Shown: positions 24,783-34,649, counted from the stretch's first letter. The stretch: 64,000 nt of DNA from Sphingobacteriales bacterium 44-15 (GCA_001899685.1 MKWG01000003.1:1-64000), one strand, 5' to 3'. Translations and numbers: made by a program. The notes: generated by a model from the sequence alone, not told the origin.

Positions 24783-25116
24783 AAAAATATTCAGTGGCTT
24801 TATTGCCGGTAAGCGTTATTGCGAGTACGTCAAACTGTACTCTTTTCCATTCCGGGTATACTGTCAAAAATGCCTCTGCAGCATTAATAAGATGTCGCAG
24901 CTTTTTATCTGTAACACTTTCTTCCGGAAAACCGAATTTTCCCGAGCGCCTTGTTTTTACTTCTATGAAATGGAGCACATCTTTATGGCTGGCAATAATA
25001 TCAATTTCATAACGGGCATAGCGCCAGTTGGTATGCATGACAGCAAATGCCTTTTCAGTAAGGTACTGAACAGCAAGCTGCTCACCTTGTTTTCCGATAT
25101 CAATATGGTTAGCCAA
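24760..25116 (-). CDS. yraN: YraN-family putative endonuclease (UPF0102)
   Basis: This 118-residue protein has the restriction-endonuclease-like fold of UPF0102. Visible motifs are 'GKQGEQLAVQYL' at the start and the PD-(D/E)xK-type core 'YEIDIIA...FIEVKTRR'. The start appears to be TTG at 25116 because no in-frame ATG precedes the conserved N-terminus. Its end overlaps the convergent YkgJ gene. Confidence 0.88.
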   Translation of the reverse strand: MANHIDIGKQGEQLAVQYLTEKAFAVMHTNWRYARYEIDIIASHKDVLHFIEVKTRRSGKFGFPEESVTDKKLRHLINAAEAFLTVYPEWKRVQFDVLAITLTGNKATEYFFIEDVYL

Positions 25117-25203
25117 ATATGAGAAGATCAGTCGTTTTGTGTTTGCCGTCTCACGTTTATCATCTCACGTTTATCATTCCCCCATTTCCCCCGTTCAAAT
25201 CCA

Positions 25204-25767
25204 CTATGCCGTTTCCGGCTTTGCAGCATACATCCTGACCAGGTAATATCCCCCAAAAAGAAGCGCGGAAAAAAATAATGTACCCCAGATAGAGTTTTTG
25301 TAAAACGGAATGCCATCTGCCAGGCACATCATCAAACCGTCAAAAGTTTTGGGGCGCTGGTATCCCCCGGTAGCGCTTAACCAGACCAGGAAATTGGAGA
25401 GCAGGAAATAAACGGTAGGCCCGGCAACAGAAGCAAGGAAAACGTTTATAAAGTTAATTTTCCTGATAAGAAAGCCCCCGGCTGTCAGCAGGGTAAATAA
25501 TATATAGTTAGTGAATTGTCCTTCATAAAACCCCTGCATGGTGGAAAGTCCGGATATAAACAACAACTCATAGATAACATCAGAAAGTATCATGGAAAAC
25601 AGGGGCAGGGCAAATGCAAATTTCCTGTCCTTAATCACAGCTCCCGCAAAGAGAGCCATGGCTATCTGCGGGGCAAACCCAAATGGACGCCCGGGCACTA
25701 CCCTGTATAAAGCTGCTACCACAATCAATACCAGCAATGTCAGCAGTATGGATTTCTTATTTTTCAT
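25204..25767 (-). CDS. DUF6580-family membrane protein
   Basis: This 187-residue protein has about five to six membrane helices, beginning 'ILLTLLVLIVVAALYRVVPG'. Conserved-looking loops 'RPFGFAPQIAMALFAGAVIKD' (in two parts) and 'FLVWLSATGGYQRPKTFDGL' match the DUF6580 pattern common in Bacteroidetes; the layout resembles ECF-type vitamin-binding subunits. Substrate and function are unknown. It stands alone between yraN and the CoA-binding protein. Confidence 0.75.
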   Translation of the reverse strand: MKNKKSILLTLLVLIVVAALYRVVPGRPFGFAPQIAMALFAGAVIKDRKFAFALPLFSMILSDVIYELLFISGLSTMQGFYEGQFTNYILFTLLTAGGFLIRKINFINVFLASVAGPTVYFLLSNFLVWLSATGGYQRPKTFDGLMMCLADGIPFYKNSIWGTLFFSALLFGGYYLVRMYAAKPETA

Positions 25768-25872
25768 AATGCTAAGTTATATAGTTCCTGTGAAACATGG
25801 GTTAGGAAGGGGTATTTTTCTCACCGGCTGTGATCATTGCCTGAAAAAATGCTGCAATTGCTCTTCGCAGTA

Positions 25873-26247
25873 TTAATATTGCCCGGTGCTTAGCAATACC
25901 AGAGTGCAGGCGTTCATAGTTGTAATGCCCCTGCTTTCGGCAAGTTGTTGCAGCTCATTATTTTCTGCTCCCGGGTTGAAAATAATACGCTGCGGATGAA
26001 GCGCTAATATGTAGTCATAATACTGCCGCTGGTTGGCGGGATTAAGATACAGCGTTACGGTATGTACATCTTTAAGCGGCTGCATGGCTGCATGTACAGC
26101 TATATCTCCCACCATAACCTCCTTCCTGCCTATTCCAATCACTTCATGTCCTGCTTTTTTTAATTTTTGCAAAGCAAGAAAACTGTAGCGTGCAGGATTA
26201 TCAGAAGCGCCAAGCACTACTGTCCTTTTTGGTGTTGCTGTATCCAT
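25873..26247 (-). CDS. CoA-binding domain protein (YccU-like)
   Basis: This 124-residue single-domain Rossmann protein has the CoA-binding hallmark 'VVLGASDNPARYSF', then 'GHEVIGIGRKE', 'LYLNPANQRQYYDYI' and 'IIFNPGAENNEL'. Family members bind CoA or acyl-CoA, and the physiological role is not established. No partner gene adjoins it. Confidence 0.88.
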   Translation of the reverse strand: MDTATPKRTVVLGASDNPARYSFLALQKLKKAGHEVIGIGRKEVMVGDIAVHAAMQPLKDVHTVTLYLNPANQRQYYDYILALHPQRIIFNPGAENNELQQLAESRGITTMNACTLVLLSTGQY

Positions 26248-26431
26248 TATAGTATTTTGATGCGGCTGGTATAAAGGTATATGTATTCCTGTTTGATAGA
26301 TGAAATATGGAAAACTTTAGCATAGCAGCATAGCATTAACGGCAATGATCACCCTCCATAACAAAACAATAATATAATAACTGATCCGGTTTTTTTCAAA
26401 AAATACGTAAATTCGGAAAACCTCACCGTAT

Positions 26432-26905
26432 ATGTTATGGAGAAAATTTAACGGAGAACGCTTTCAGCTCCCCATTAAGGAAGAAGTAAAGCTGGCTGTT
26501 ATCAGGGAAAAAGATAATGGTTATCGTCTTAAAGTTTGCATCGGGACGGATTCACAGGTTAAAGGCCCGGAAACAGAATTTGCCACAGTAATTGTTTTCC
26601 TCCGCGAAGGACATGGCGGCTTCATGTTCATTCACAACGAAAAAACAAAAAAGCAGTATTCCATTAAAGAAAGGATGCTGGTGGAAGTGGCAAAAAGCAT
26701 TGAAATCGCTTACGAGCTGTGCGACCTGTTTACCGAATATGATGTGGATATGGAAGTGCATGCCGATATCAACACCAACCCGCACTTCAAAAGCAACGAG
26801 GCCCTGCGGGAAGCGATGGGTTACATCTTGGGAATGGGTTTTGCCTTCAAAGCCAAGCCGGAAGCCTTTGCCAGCAGCAGTTGCGCCAATAAGATGGTAA
26901 ACTGA
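26432..26905 (+). CDS. RNase H-like YkuK-family protein
   Basis: This 157-residue protein has the RNase H-like fold signature 'VCIGTDSQVKGPETEFATVI' and a conserved C-terminal acidic/His segment ('HADINTNPHFKSNEA'). YkuK proteins retain acidic residues in the expected places but have no proven substrate. It is monocistronic. Confidence 0.85.
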   Translation: MLWRKFNGERFQLPIKEEVKLAVIREKDNGYRLKVCIGTDSQVKGPETEFATVIVFLREGHGGFMFIHNEKTKKQYSIKERMLVEVAKSIEIAYELCDLFTEYDVDMEVHADINTNPHFKSNEALREAMGYILGMGFAFKAKPEAFASSSCANKMVN

Positions 26906-26928
26906 CAGCCGCTCTTCTTTCCTGTAAA

Positions 26929-26948
26929 AGCGGTATGATCATACCGCT
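26929..26948. repeat. 20-bp perfect palindrome
   Basis: agcggtatgatcataccgct equals its own reverse complement. It lies 24 bp after the YkuK gene. With no T-run downstream it may be a weak terminator hairpin (8-bp stem, GATC loop) or a binding site. Confidence 0.5.
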
Positions 26949-27090
26949 AATGGGCAATATTACCTGAAAAATCAATGCGAGAAACGTAAGATGGCAAACG
27001 TGAACATATCACTCTGCCAAGATTGAGAATAGCTTTTCAGGCAGACCTTATACCCTATTCCTACTACCCGAAGCCCCGACACATCATCTC

Positions 27091-27762
27091 TCACTGCAGA
27101 TCAATTATTTCTACGCCAGGATATTTTGCTGCATCGAAAGTAAATACAGTATCATCGAGCTTTGAATTTGGTACCAGGCTGGTAATACTATAGGTATAGC
27201 GGTTGCCGTTCTTCTCAAATACTTTGGTGGATACGATATTTTTTGATTTTTTATCCACATAAGCCAGGATCTTGAAAAAAGCTTTGCTTTTATCGGTAGG
27301 GGTCAGCTCAATCTCCTGTATGATTTTTACTCCCTGTTTTTTCTCGTCATTCAGCTTATACAAAAAATCTTTGTCGTAAAAATTTGTGAATATTTTTTGC
27401 GGGGTAAAACTATTCCCGGCTGGGTCAACTTTACTCACCTGTACTTCATTGCTGCCTTTATCGTAGGTCCAAACCTTATTGCCATCACAAAAAATAACCT
27501 GCTCATTCAATTCAAGTTTATATTTGTTGCCTTTCATATAAGCGGTTCCTTTTTTAGTGCCCTGCACCTTTCCCGCACTATTTTCTATCTGTAACTGGAA
27601 CATAGCTTTTACTGTCTGGTAAGACTTAAATTTAGCAGTCACGGATTCCAGCAGCTTTTTGGCGTCAGGGTCGTTGGTACCCAAAGAATTGCCGGAGGTT
27701 TGAGCTGACAATGATGATATGGAAAACAACAATACTAATGTCGCGCTAAGTAAATTTCTCAT
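27091..27762 (-). CDS. lolA: LolA-like outer-membrane lipoprotein carrier
   Basis: This 223-residue periplasmic protein has a signal peptide (1-20, ending SLSA). The body has the LolA half-barrel pattern: 'LLESVTAKFKSYQTVKAMFQ', 'KGTAYMKGNKYKLEL', 'IFCDGNKVWTYDKGSNEVQV' and the Pro/Lys-rich strands after 'IELTPTDKSKAFFKI'. LolA shuttles lipoproteins across the periplasm. It lies 107 bp downstream of ftsK on the same strand, an arrangement common in this phylum. Confidence 0.88.
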   Translation of the reverse strand: MRNLLSATLVLLFSISSLSAQTSGNSLGTNDPDAKKLLESVTAKFKSYQTVKAMFQLQIENSAGKVQGTKKGTAYMKGNKYKLELNEQVIFCDGNKVWTYDKGSNEVQVSKVDPAGNSFTPQKIFTNFYDKDFLYKLNDEKKQGVKIIQEIELTPTDKSKAFFKILAYVDKKSKNIVSTKVFEKNGNRYTYSITSLVPNSKLDDTVFTFDAAKYPGVEIIDLQ

Positions 27763-27869
27763 TTCATGTATTTATGATGGAATAATTGCCTTACGTGTTT
27801 TAACAATACACTGATTAAAGACGAATATTAAAGTAAATGGTTTAATATTTTTTGTTAAATCACTTAACA

Positions 27870-30374
27870 TTATAAAGCCTGCAAAAATTCTTCCAGCTCC
27901 ATTTCTGTCTTAAACAATACATCTCTTGCCTTACTGCCCTGGTTTGCGCCTACAATGCCTGCTGCTTCAAGCTGATCCATCAGCCTTCCGGCACGATTAT
28001 ACCCCAGCTTCATCCTGCGTTGTAAAAGCGATGTGGAGCCTACCTGGCTTTGTACGATCATCCTTGCGGCTTCCTCAAACAATGGATCGCGGTTACCTGA
28101 ATCAAAGTCCCTGCTTTCCAGCTCTTTTTCATCCACGTATTCCGGCAGGTAAAAGGGTTGGGGATACCCCCGCTGGTCACTGATGAACTCAACGATTTTT
28201 TCAACTTCCGGAGTATCTACAAAGGCGCATTGTACCCTCGTGATCTCCCCGTTGTACGAAACCAGCATATCTCCTCTGCCTATCAGTTGTTCTGCGCCAC
28301 CGGCGTCAAGAATAGTACGGGAGTCAATTTTAGACGACACCTTAAATGCCACACGTGCAGGAAAGTTGGCTTTGATAGTGCCTGTGATAATATTTACAGA
28401 AGGGCGTTGCGTTGCAATGATGAGATGGATACCTACCGCCCTGGCCAACTGGGCTAACCGCGCAATGGGCATTTCAATTTCTTTGCCGGCGGTCATGATC
28501 AGGTCGGCGAACTCATCTATCACCAACACAATGAAAGGGAGGAACTGGTGCCCTTTTTCGGGGTTTAATTTCCGGGCTACAAATTTCTCATTGTACTCCC
28601 GTATGTTGCGACATCCTGCTTCCTTCAGCAGGTCGTACCGGTTGTCCATTTCAATGCACAGGGCGTTGAGAGTATGTACTACCTTTTTAGTATCTGTAAT
28701 AATAGATTCTTCTTCTCCCGGCAGCTTGGCCAGGAAATGTTTTTCAATCACCCTGTACAGGCTCAGCTCTACTTTCTTGGGATCTACCATTACAAGCTTG
28801 AGCTGTGAAGGATGCTTTTTATACAGTAAAGAAACCAGGATGGCATTAATGCCTACTGATTTACCCTGCCCGGTGGCCCCGGCCATCAGGAGGTGAGGCA
28901 TGGTGGCCAGGTCAACAATGAAATGTTCGTTGTCAATTTTTTTACCCAGCGCTATGGGCAGCGAAAATTTGTTCTGCTGAAATTTATCTGTTGACAGCAG
29001 CCCTTTCATGCTTACAATAGCTTTCTTTACATTGGGTACTTCAATACCTATAGTACCCTTACCGGGGATAGGTGCGATTATCCTGATACCCAGCGCAGCC
29101 AGGCTCAGGGCAATATCGTCTTCAAGGTTTTTTATACGTGATATACGTACTCCCGCCGCAGGGACAATTTCATATAAAGTGACTGTGGGACCAACGGTAG
29201 CGTATATCTGCCGGATATCTATATCATAGTTCTTGAGTGTGTTAATGATCTGGTTTTTGTTGGCTTCCAGCTCTGCGGAATCAAGCACTATTTTTTCACT
29301 GCCGTGTGTTTCCAGCAATTCCAGCGAGGGGTATTCATAATCTCTCAGGTCGAGCACGGGATCATAAGGCGGCAGATTTTCAACATGTGCAACTGCCGGG
29401 GCTTCCTCCTCCTCAGGCAACTGCTCTTCCTCAGCTTCCTCCGTATCCTCATAATGAGGTTGTATCTGGAGCTCAAGCTCTTCAGTCCTGTTTTTTTTGC
29501 CGGTCAGGTTTGTTTTTCCTTTTTTTATTTGTTCCGGGTCAGGCGGCACAGAAAGCGAGGCAGTATTTCCCGATACTCCTTTTTCACTGTTGGCTTCATT
29601 AGCAGGAGGGATCACCACTACGCCGCCTCCATGCTTCACCTTATTTGTTTTTTCTTCTAAAATGTCCGGGTCGGCGAAAAGCCTGGCTTCTTCAGAGAAT
29701 GAATTATCTACAGGAACGAACTTTTCCTTCTCCGATCCTTTTTTAGAGGACTTGTATGCAGGAATGGTGAACACAGGATTGAACCTCCATATAAAATAGC
29801 TGAAGCCCCCTGCCAGCAGGAGCGCTGCTGTACCAACATTCCCGATAAGACTACTGAGCCAGTCGCTGCTGATATTTCCTATTTCCCCACCCCATGGAAA
29901 ACCACTTCTCCTGGCCATAAAAGCAAACGCGGTGCTGAAGAAAATCAGTCCTACTACTATATACCTGAAATTACGCCAGGGGGAAAATATCTTTCTTCCG
30001 AATAAGAGATTTACACCGAGTATAAAAAAGAAGCTGCAAAAAAGATAGGAAGATAATCCAAAGCCTTTATAAAAAAAGATATGAGAAATATAAGCGCCGA
30101 TCTTTCCCAGCAGGTTTGCCGATTTAATATTATCACCAAACAGAAATGAAGAAAAACCCTGGAATACCTTATCCTGGTCCTGCCGCCAGGTAAACAGGTA
30201 AGAAGTAAAAGCTACGAAAAGAAAAAAAGCGCTGAGTAAAAGAATGCTCCCGATGATCTTATGTGTGCGCTCATCTTTCACCAGCTCTTTCACCTTTACC
30301 TTTTCCTCTTTGTCTGCAGTAAGTTTTTCCGGATCTGCTTTTTTGGATTTGTTACTTTTTAATTTATTAGCCAT
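27870..30374 (-). CDS. ftsK: DNA translocase FtsK/SpoIIIE
   Basis: This 834-residue protein starts at the ATG at 30374 (MANKLKSNK). Four N-terminal membrane helices span about residues 45-200. An acidic, low-complexity linker follows (about 230-340, with EEEQLPEEEE). The motor has Walker A 'MAGATGQGKSVGINA', Walker B 'VLVIDEFADLIM' and the ATRPSVN switch. The C-terminal gamma winged helix (STSLLQRRMKLGYNRAGRLM) recognises polar DNA motifs and activates XerCD. The linker is short compared with E. coli but normal for Bacteroidetes. Confidence 0.96.
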   Translation of the reverse strand: MANKLKSNKSKKADPEKLTADKEEKVKVKELVKDERTHKIIGSILLLSAFFLFVAFTSYLFTWRQDQDKVFQGFSSFLFGDNIKSANLLGKIGAYISHIFFYKGFGLSSYLFCSFFFILGVNLLFGRKIFSPWRNFRYIVVGLIFFSTAFAFMARRSGFPWGGEIGNISSDWLSSLIGNVGTAALLLAGGFSYFIWRFNPVFTIPAYKSSKKGSEKEKFVPVDNSFSEEARLFADPDILEEKTNKVKHGGGVVVIPPANEANSEKGVSGNTASLSVPPDPEQIKKGKTNLTGKKNRTEELELQIQPHYEDTEEAEEEQLPEEEEAPAVAHVENLPPYDPVLDLRDYEYPSLELLETHGSEKIVLDSAELEANKNQIINTLKNYDIDIRQIYATVGPTVTLYEIVPAAGVRISRIKNLEDDIALSLAALGIRIIAPIPGKGTIGIEVPNVKKAIVSMKGLLSTDKFQQNKFSLPIALGKKIDNEHFIVDLATMPHLLMAGATGQGKSVGINAILVSLLYKKHPSQLKLVMVDPKKVELSLYRVIEKHFLAKLPGEEESIITDTKKVVHTLNALCIEMDNRYDLLKEAGCRNIREYNEKFVARKLNPEKGHQFLPFIVLVIDEFADLIMTAGKEIEMPIARLAQLARAVGIHLIIATQRPSVNIITGTIKANFPARVAFKVSSKIDSRTILDAGGAEQLIGRGDMLVSYNGEITRVQCAFVDTPEVEKIVEFISDQRGYPQPFYLPEYVDEKELESRDFDSGNRDPLFEEAARMIVQSQVGSTSLLQRRMKLGYNRAGRLMDQLEAAGIVGANQGSKARDVLFKTEMELEEFLQAL

Positions 30375-30426
30375 GAAACTTTGAACCAATGGTTAAAGAT
30401 AAACAAAGATAAGAGGTATTGGGAAG

Positions 30427-30457
30427 TTTGCAGCTAATGCTCAAAATGTTATATTTG
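30427..30457 (+). promoter_or_regulatory. Consensus promoter of the first sensor-kinase gene
   Basis: TTTG at 30427-30430, exactly 19 nt, then TATATTTG at 30450-30457 is a full match to the Bacteroidetes housekeeping promoter. The GTG start of the kinase is 30 bp downstream. Confidence 0.8.
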
Positions 30458-30486
30458 GTTTATAACAACCTTCATCAAACGATCTT

Positions 30487-32400
30487 GTGGTACGACGTCT
30501 TTTTTTATTATTGCTGATCTGCATGGGAACAGGCTCCGGGCGCCCCGCATTTTCCCGGAATATGAATGATACCGCTTCCGTCATCAATATTGCCTCTTTT
30601 TATGATATATTTAAGATGGAGGATGAGCATTACCTGGCAGCTTTTACGGCAGCTCCTGTTTCCGACCCCGATAAAATTCCAGACCTGCAGTTCGGCAAAA
30701 TTGGTTTACCTGAAGGAATGATGGATGAAAATATTAATACAGGGTTTGTATACATAAAGTTTGAATTGTTTAACCCTGCAGACAACGCTGAATCCCTCTG
30801 CTTTTATCCGGGCTATTATTTTAAGTCTGTACATATATTGACTGAGGAGGAAGGCGGAACCACTGCAATGCTCAAAATGCTGCCGGACAGCATTCCTCCA
30901 ATACCCGGAGGGAAAACCTACAGGGTAATTTATCTTCCGCCCCATACTGTCGTAAAAATATATGCGGAGCTTCAGCCTGTGCGGATTAAAGCAAATAAGC
31001 TTTCTCCCGAACTGATCCGTATACCTTTCCTGCATACACACCTTACCCTGATGCACGAGCACAACCGGTCGCTGGAAATAGTCACTTATATTCTTGTAGG
31101 CATCCTTTGTATGATGATGTTGTTTGCCCTGGCTAACTATATATTATCGCGAAAGGAAGAATATCTTTATTATTGCCTGTACGCAACACTCACCGGTTTT
31201 TTGTTATTTGCTAAAACTTATTTCTATCGTTCTGCCGGGGATTTCGTCTACTTTTTTGAGGAGTATCTCGACTTCATTATCATACTTACAGCAGCTATAT
31301 GTTACGTAACATTTGTAAGATACTTTCTTAATACCGGTAACGTATATCCCATGCTGGACAAAATACTTAAGCTGATTGAAGCAGCCTATGTCAGCTTTAT
31401 TGTAATATATTCGGCTATCTACTTTTTTACTCCGGGTGTAAAATGGCTGGTCACATTTGAAAATGGCATTAAAATATTGATTTTAACCGGTGCATTGCTT
31501 TTCGTGATATTAGGGTTCCGCGAAAAAAGTGTACTCGTAAATTACCTGGCTTTCGGTAATCTGGCGATGCTGATCTTTGGAATGATCTCTTTGCTGATCA
31601 TTATTTTTGCCAATACGCCGGGCAGCACCTGGGGGGCAGCGTTGTTGTATTATGATCTGGCGGTGGTTTCGGAACTCGCCTGCTTTCTTTTTGGGCTGAC
31701 ATACAAAGGAAGAATTGAGTTAATAGAGCGGATAAAGATTGAAGATGCAAGAAATATGGAAGAGAATAAAAAGGACTTTGAAAAACAGCTTGCCGTTATC
31801 CAGGCGCAGCAGGAAGAACGCAATCGTATTTCCACAGACATGCATGATGAGCTTGGAGGAGGCATGACCGCTATTCGTCTCATGAGCGAGCTGGCCAAGC
31901 AAAGAATGCGGAATATACATATACCGGAAATTGAAAGGATATCCTCTTCCGCTAATGATCTTTTGAGTAAAATGAATGCCATTATCTGGAGCATGAGCCC
32001 CGGAAATGATTCCCTAGCAAACCTTATCGCCTATATCAGAAGCTATGCCCAGGATTTTTTTGAAAACACAGCAGTACAATGTGAGGTAAAGACTAAGGAG
32101 AACATACCGGTAATAGAAATGAGCGGAATAAAACGCCGGAATATTTTCCTGACCGTTAAGGAGGCTTTAAATAATATTGTAAAACATGCAAAAGCCACTA
32201 AAGTGGAAATACTGGTGGAGCTGAACGGTCATTTACGCATATCAATAAAGGATAATGGCATTGGATTCGACCATGAAAGAGTAAAGCCGTTTTCCAACGG
32301 TCTTCATAATATGGAAAAAAGAATGAAATCTATTGACGGTGCTTTTCGCCTGGTCAATAACCCGGAAGGCACGCTGGTAGAGCTGGAAGCAGGGTTATAG
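30487..32400 (+). CDS. DISM-type sensor histidine kinase (orphan)
   Basis: This 637-residue kinase starts with GTG. It has a signal peptide, a 7TMR-DISM extracellular beta domain (about 30-190), seven membrane helices (about 195-410), a coiled-coil ending 'AVIQAQQEERNRIS', and a HisKA_3-type dimer domain with phospho-acceptor His453 (DMHDELGGGMTAIRLM). The HATPase domain contains 'VKEALNNIVKHAKA' (N box) and 'ISIKDNGIGFDHE' (G1). It is related along its whole length to the kinase at 37750. No response regulator is adjacent, so it may signal through the LuxR-type regulator at 39720. The ligand is unknown. Confidence 0.88.
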   Translation: MVRRLFLLLLICMGTGSGRPAFSRNMNDTASVINIASFYDIFKMEDEHYLAAFTAAPVSDPDKIPDLQFGKIGLPEGMMDENINTGFVYIKFELFNPADNAESLCFYPGYYFKSVHILTEEEGGTTAMLKMLPDSIPPIPGGKTYRVIYLPPHTVVKIYAELQPVRIKANKLSPELIRIPFLHTHLTLMHEHNRSLEIVTYILVGILCMMMLFALANYILSRKEEYLYYCLYATLTGFLLFAKTYFYRSAGDFVYFFEEYLDFIIILTAAICYVTFVRYFLNTGNVYPMLDKILKLIEAAYVSFIVIYSAIYFFTPGVKWLVTFENGIKILILTGALLFVILGFREKSVLVNYLAFGNLAMLIFGMISLLIIIFANTPGSTWGAALLYYDLAVVSELACFLFGLTYKGRIELIERIKIEDARNMEENKKDFEKQLAVIQAQQEERNRISTDMHDELGGGMTAIRLMSELAKQRMRNIHIPEIERISSSANDLLSKMNAIIWSMSPGNDSLANLIAYIRSYAQDFFENTAVQCEVKTKENIPVIEMSGIKRRNIFLTVKEALNNIVKHAKATKVEILVELNGHLRISIKDNGIGFDHERVKPFSNGLHNMEKRMKSIDGAFRLVNNPEGTLVELEAGL

Positions 32401-32404
32401 TGGC

Positions 32405-32495
32405 TATGTCAAACGTGAAACGCGAGACGTGAATAGTGAAAGCTCGTCATTCACGTCTCACATCTCGCGTTTCACCTCTCGTCCCACGAGAACGA
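32405..32495 (+). repeat. Interspersed palindromic repeat, family 1, long hairpin
   Basis: It starts with the exact 18-mer tatgtcaaacgtgaaacg. The head gtgaaacgcgagacgtgaat is nearly complementary to the tail attcacgtctc/catctcgcgtttcac, so the RNA would form a hairpin of about 20 bp just after the kinase gene. Confidence 0.75.
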
Positions 32496-32532
32496 ACAGG
32501 CATAATTTAATTGACTTAACAAAATAGTGTAC

Positions 32533-32958
32533 CTATTCTTCCGGAGAGCTTTTTCTCCGGCTTATATGCGCTGACGGTTTTAGCGCCTGTATGAAGAGGC
32601 ATATCCACCCGCCAATAAAACATAACCCTCCCAGCGGAGTTATGGCTCCGATGCTTTTCAACCCAACATTTTCAGTAGCTTCAAGCAGGGTAAGAATGTA
32701 TAATGAACCGCAGAATAACACTATCCCCGAAATAAACAGTATGCCGGCCCACTCCATGAGTTTTCCCGGCATTCTCCTGTATAAGATGCCTATAGCGAGC
32801 AGGGCGAAAGTATGGTAAAACTGGTAGCGTACCCCCGTTTCAAAAGTGGTAATTTGATCTGCTCCCACTAATTTTTTGAGAGCGTGGGCTCCAAAAGCGC
32901 CCAAAATAACGCTTAAAGCTCCAAGTATGGCAGCATATTGAATAAACCGTTTAGACAT
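32533..32958 (-). CDS. DUF423-family membrane protein
   Basis: This 141-residue protein has four membrane helices and the DUF423 signature 'GALSVILGAFGAHALKK' near the N-terminus and 'YQFYHTFALLAIGIL' in helix 2. The ATG at 32958 overlaps the end of the shikimate kinase gene by 8 bp, so it is co-translated. The biochemical role is unknown. Confidence 0.85.
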   Translation of the reverse strand: MSKRFIQYAAILGALSVILGAFGAHALKKLVGADQITTFETGVRYQFYHTFALLAIGILYRRMPGKLMEWAGILFISGIVLFCGSLYILTLLEATENVGLKSIGAITPLGGLCFIGGWICLFIQALKPSAHISRRKSSPEE

Positions 32959-33457
32959 ATTCCCGTATAATTTTGGTAAAAGTATCTGCTGTAACATCCT
33001 CTGTATCCAGTATTACAGTTGATTGCATATAAAACTTATTTCTCTTATTTATATTGTTCTCAATAAATTGCATGATCGCGGTATCGTCGAGATCCTTTAT
33101 AAGCGGCCTATGCGCTTTTTCTTTTATTAGCCTTTCTTTTAATATTTTAGGGGCAGTTTGTAAATAAATTGTAATTCCATTCTCATTCATCCAGTCCATA
33201 TTATCAAAAAAGCACGGAGTGCCTCCGCCTGTGGAAAGAATGAAATTATCTTTGGCACCAAAGGTTCTGAGCAGCGATCTCTCCTGTTCCCTGAAATACT
33301 GCTCTCCATGAGTTGCAAACATCTTTGCAATGGTCATCCCTCCTGCTTTTTCAATGGCGGCATCCAGGTCAAAGAAATCGAGGTGCTGCTGCTGTGACCA
33401 CAGTTGACCCCAGTATGTTTTGCCCGTGCCCATAAAACCCAGAAGGAAGATCCGCAT
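32951..33457 (-). CDS. aroK: Shikimate kinase
   Basis: This 168-residue enzyme phosphorylates shikimate at the 3-hydroxyl, step five of the aromatic amino-acid pathway. The P-loop is GFMGTGKT (residues 7-14), substrate contacts lie in 'FFDLDAAIEKAGG' and 'ILSTGGGTPC', and the lid is 'KAHRPLI'. The ATG at 33457 is preferred because the family begins at the P-loop strand; it overlaps the acyl-CoA dehydrogenase neither way. It shares an operon with DUF423. Confidence 0.92.
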   Translation of the reverse strand: MRIFLLGFMGTGKTYWGQLWSQQQHLDFFDLDAAIEKAGGMTIAKMFATHGEQYFREQERSLLRTFGAKDNFILSTGGGTPCFFDNMDWMNENGITIYLQTAPKILKERLIKEKAHRPLIKDLDDTAIMQFIENNINKRNKFYMQSTVILDTEDVTADTFTKIIREYV

Positions 33458-33464
33458 GCCGCTT

Positions 33465-34649
33465 TTATTTAAATGCATTTATACCTGTAATGTCCATTCC
33501 TGTTATCAACAGGTGTATATCGTGAGTGCCTTCATAGGTAATTACACTTTCGAGGTTCATCATGTGGCGCATCACAGAAAATTCGCCGGTGATGCCCATA
33601 CCGCCCAGTATTTGTCTTGCATTGCGGCAAATGTTTGCAGCCACTTCGCAGCCGTTGCGTTTGGCCATACTTACCTGTTGCGGAGTAACACGTCCTTCAT
33701 TCATCAGCACTCCAACCCTCCAGTTCAGCAACTGTGCTTTTGTGATCTCTGTGATCATTTCGGCAAGTTTTTTCTGCTGCAGTTGAAAACCGCCGATCGG
33801 CTTATCAAACTGTATCCGCTCTTTGGCGTAACGCAATGCCGTATCATAGCAATCCATAGCGGCGCCAATGACGCCCCAGGCAATGCCAAAGCGGGCTTTG
33901 GTAAGGCAACTTAGCGGGCCTTTCAGCCCTCTGATATTAGGCAGGATGTTTTCTTTGGATACTTTCACATTATCAAATACCAGTTCCCCGGTAGCAGAAG
34001 CGCGTAAGCTCCATTTGCCGTGTGTAACAGGTGTGGTGAATCCTTCCATACCACGCTCAACGATCACGCCCCTGATATCGTCCTGCTCATCTTTGGCCCA
34101 TACCACGGCAATCCGGGCAAAAGGTGCATTGCTGATCCACATCTTAGCGCCATTCAGCACCACATGATCACCCGCATCTTTTATATTGGTGAGCATTCCG
34201 GCCGGATCGGAGCCATGATCAGGCTCTGTAAGCCCAAAACAGCCGAGCCATTCCCCGCTGGCTAATTTGGGCAGGTATTTCCTGCGCTGGGCTTCGCTGC
34301 CATATTCATATACCGGGTACATTACAAGACTGCCCTGCACAGAGGCGGTAGAGCGCACACCGCTGTCCCCTCTTTCCAGTTCCTGCATCATCAGCCCGTA
34401 GCTGATATAATCCATTCCCCCTCCTCCATATTCCTGGGGAATAGTGGGTCCAAAGCATCCCAGTTCCCCTAATTGTTTCACGATCTGCTGTGGAAATGCG
34501 GCCCGCTGCGCATAATCCTCAATAATAGGAGAAATCTCCTTTTTTACATAGCTTCTTACTGATTCACGGATCAGGCACTGCTCTTCGGTCAGCAGCTCGT
34601 CAAGCAGGAGGTAATCCGGACTTGTAAACTGGTCGGAACGTGCAGCCAT
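33465..34649 (-). CDS. gcdH: Acyl-CoA dehydrogenase, glutaryl-CoA dehydrogenase type
   Basis: This 394-residue flavoenzyme starts at the ATG at 34649. Glutaryl-CoA dehydrogenase oxidises and decarboxylates glutaryl-CoA to crotonyl-CoA in lysine and tryptophan breakdown. Visible signatures are 'SGVRSTASVQGSLVMYPVYE', 'CFGLTEPDHGSDP', 'MWISNAP', 'RQILGGMGI' and the catalytic-base region 'VITYEGTHDIHLL'. The subtype is judged from these motifs. The gene lies 7 bp upstream of aroK, but the pathways are unrelated. Confidence 0.85.
   Translation of the reverse strand: MAARSDQFTSPDYLLLDELLTEEQCLIRESVRSYVKKEISPIIEDYAQRAAFPQQIVKQLGELGCFGPTIPQEYGGGGMDYISYGLMMQELERGDSGVRSTASVQGSLVMYPVYEYGSEAQRRKYLPKLASGEWLGCFGLTEPDHGSDPAGMLTNIKDAGDHVVLNGAKMWISNAPFARIAVVWAKDEQDDIRGVIVERGMEGFTTPVTHGKWSLRASATGELVFDNVKVSKENILPNIRGLKGPLSCLTKARFGIAWGVIGAAMDCYDTALRYAKERIQFDKPIGGFQLQQKKLAEMITEITKAQLLNWRVGVLMNEGRVTPQQVSMAKRNGCEVAANICRNARQILGGMGITGEFSVMRHMMNLESVITYEGTHDIHLLITGMDITGINAFK

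Noticed and set aside
26929-26948. 20-bp palindrome as a terminator
   Set aside because: No T-run follows on either strand; it is listed as a palindrome only.
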